The notes under the pieces: model-generated
The model's database searches: none
What the model saw: only the letters and a program-made list of their open reading frames with translations
Told to the model about the DNA's origin: nothing
Position numbers and translations under genes: made by a program
Assembly (NCBI GenBank): GCA_026982235.1
Contig: JALSHM010000038.1
Span: 1-5,864 of the forward strand
Length of the DNA: 5,864 nucleotides
Direction: 5' to 3'
DNA from: Robiginitomaculum sp.
GTDB lineage: Bacteria > Pseudomonadota > Alphaproteobacteria > Caulobacterales > Maricaulaceae
Shown here: one piece after another, positions 5,705 through 5,864 of the stretch
Layout: the number at the start of each line of letters is the position of its first letter
How positions within the stretch are numbered: position 1 is the first letter of the stretch

Positions 5705-5864
5705 GAGTTCTCTTCCAGCCATTCGGTGATGCGGGACATGAAATCAGAATTATCCACCATATTGTCAAAGCTTTGCGCCACAAAGGCTTGGGTGAGGAGC
5801 GCCCGCGCTTGCTTGGCCGGAATACCCCTTTGGCGCATATAAAACAGCGCACTTTCGTCCAGCG
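5701..5864 (-). CDS. sufD: Fe-S assembly scaffold subunit SufD, C-terminal end (runs off right edge)
   Basis: The final 53 residues and TGA stop (5701-5703) of a gene that begins beyond base 5864. The visible protein starts LDESALFYMRQRGIP, continues KQARALLTQAF, and ends MSRITEWLEENS. This (L)DE..LFY.(R)RGI(P)..(A)R.LL..AF is the conserved C-terminal segment shared by SufB and SufD, the right-handed-helix core proteins that form the SufBC2D scaffold on which clusters are built. SufD is preferred over SufB because sufS follows directly and because the tail runs on about 20 residues past the motif. The stop overlaps the sufS start in ATGA. The segment is too short for the start track but reads cleanly with no internal stop. 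Confidence 0.85.
   Translation of the reverse strand, partial: LDESALFYMRQRGIPAKQARALLTQAFVAQSFDNMVDNSDFMSRITEWLEENS
5710..5716 (-). promoter_or_regulatory. Ribosome binding site of sufS, inside sufD
   Basis: GGAAGAG on the minus strand lies 5 bases before the ATG at 5702-5704 and within the last codons of sufD. Together with the ATGA stop/start overlap it indicates translational coupling of sufD and sufS and fixes the sufS start. Confidence 0.5.

Noticed and set aside
1..5864. A new defence, mobile or biosynthetic system
   Set aside because: Every gene belongs to a well-known housekeeping family with intact key residues, and no gap is large enough to hide another gene.

Overview
The window looks like a piece of an alphaproteobacterial chromosome of moderate GC, roughly half by eye. 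It holds six protein genes, all on the minus strand, in the order sufD (3' end only) - sufS - sufT - sufA - yibF-type GST - uvrD/pcrA - prmA (5' end only, running off the left edge). The SUF order and the style of the proteins support this placement: the SufA with a GGCAGMEY loop, the 771-residue UvrD, and the PrmA N-terminus with LPDEDW and GLPPVEAGRFF. I cannot assign a genus.

Right part (5864 down to 3440): the tail of a SUF iron-sulfur assembly operon. sufD overlaps sufS by four bases (ATGA). sufS is followed after 24 bases by sufT (MIP18/DUF59 family). A 237-bp gap then holds a 148-bp palindromic repeat element and leads to sufA. SufS mobilises sulfur from cysteine, SufD belongs to the SufBC2D scaffold, and SufA and SufT act in cluster transfer and maturation.

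Middle (3439 to 2756): a second, unrelated 71-bp palindromic repeat sits between sufA and a small glutathione S-transferase of the YibF type, so sufA is bracketed by two different repeats. The GST gene has its own good ribosome binding site just past the repeat.

Left part (2755 to 1): 39 bp beyond the GST stop begins a complete UvrD/PcrA-type helicase gene. After a 70-bp gap comes the start of prmA, the ribosomal protein L11 methyltransferase. The gap holds a reasonable sigma-70-like promoter placed so that transcription would start at or beside the prmA ATG, which fits a leaderless message.

All the proteins belong to known families with key residues intact, and I see no new multi-gene system. 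The items most worth a second look are the two palindromic repeats around sufA and the possible leaderless start of prmA. There are no tRNA or rRNA genes, CRISPR arrays, transposase genes or clear intrinsic terminators.
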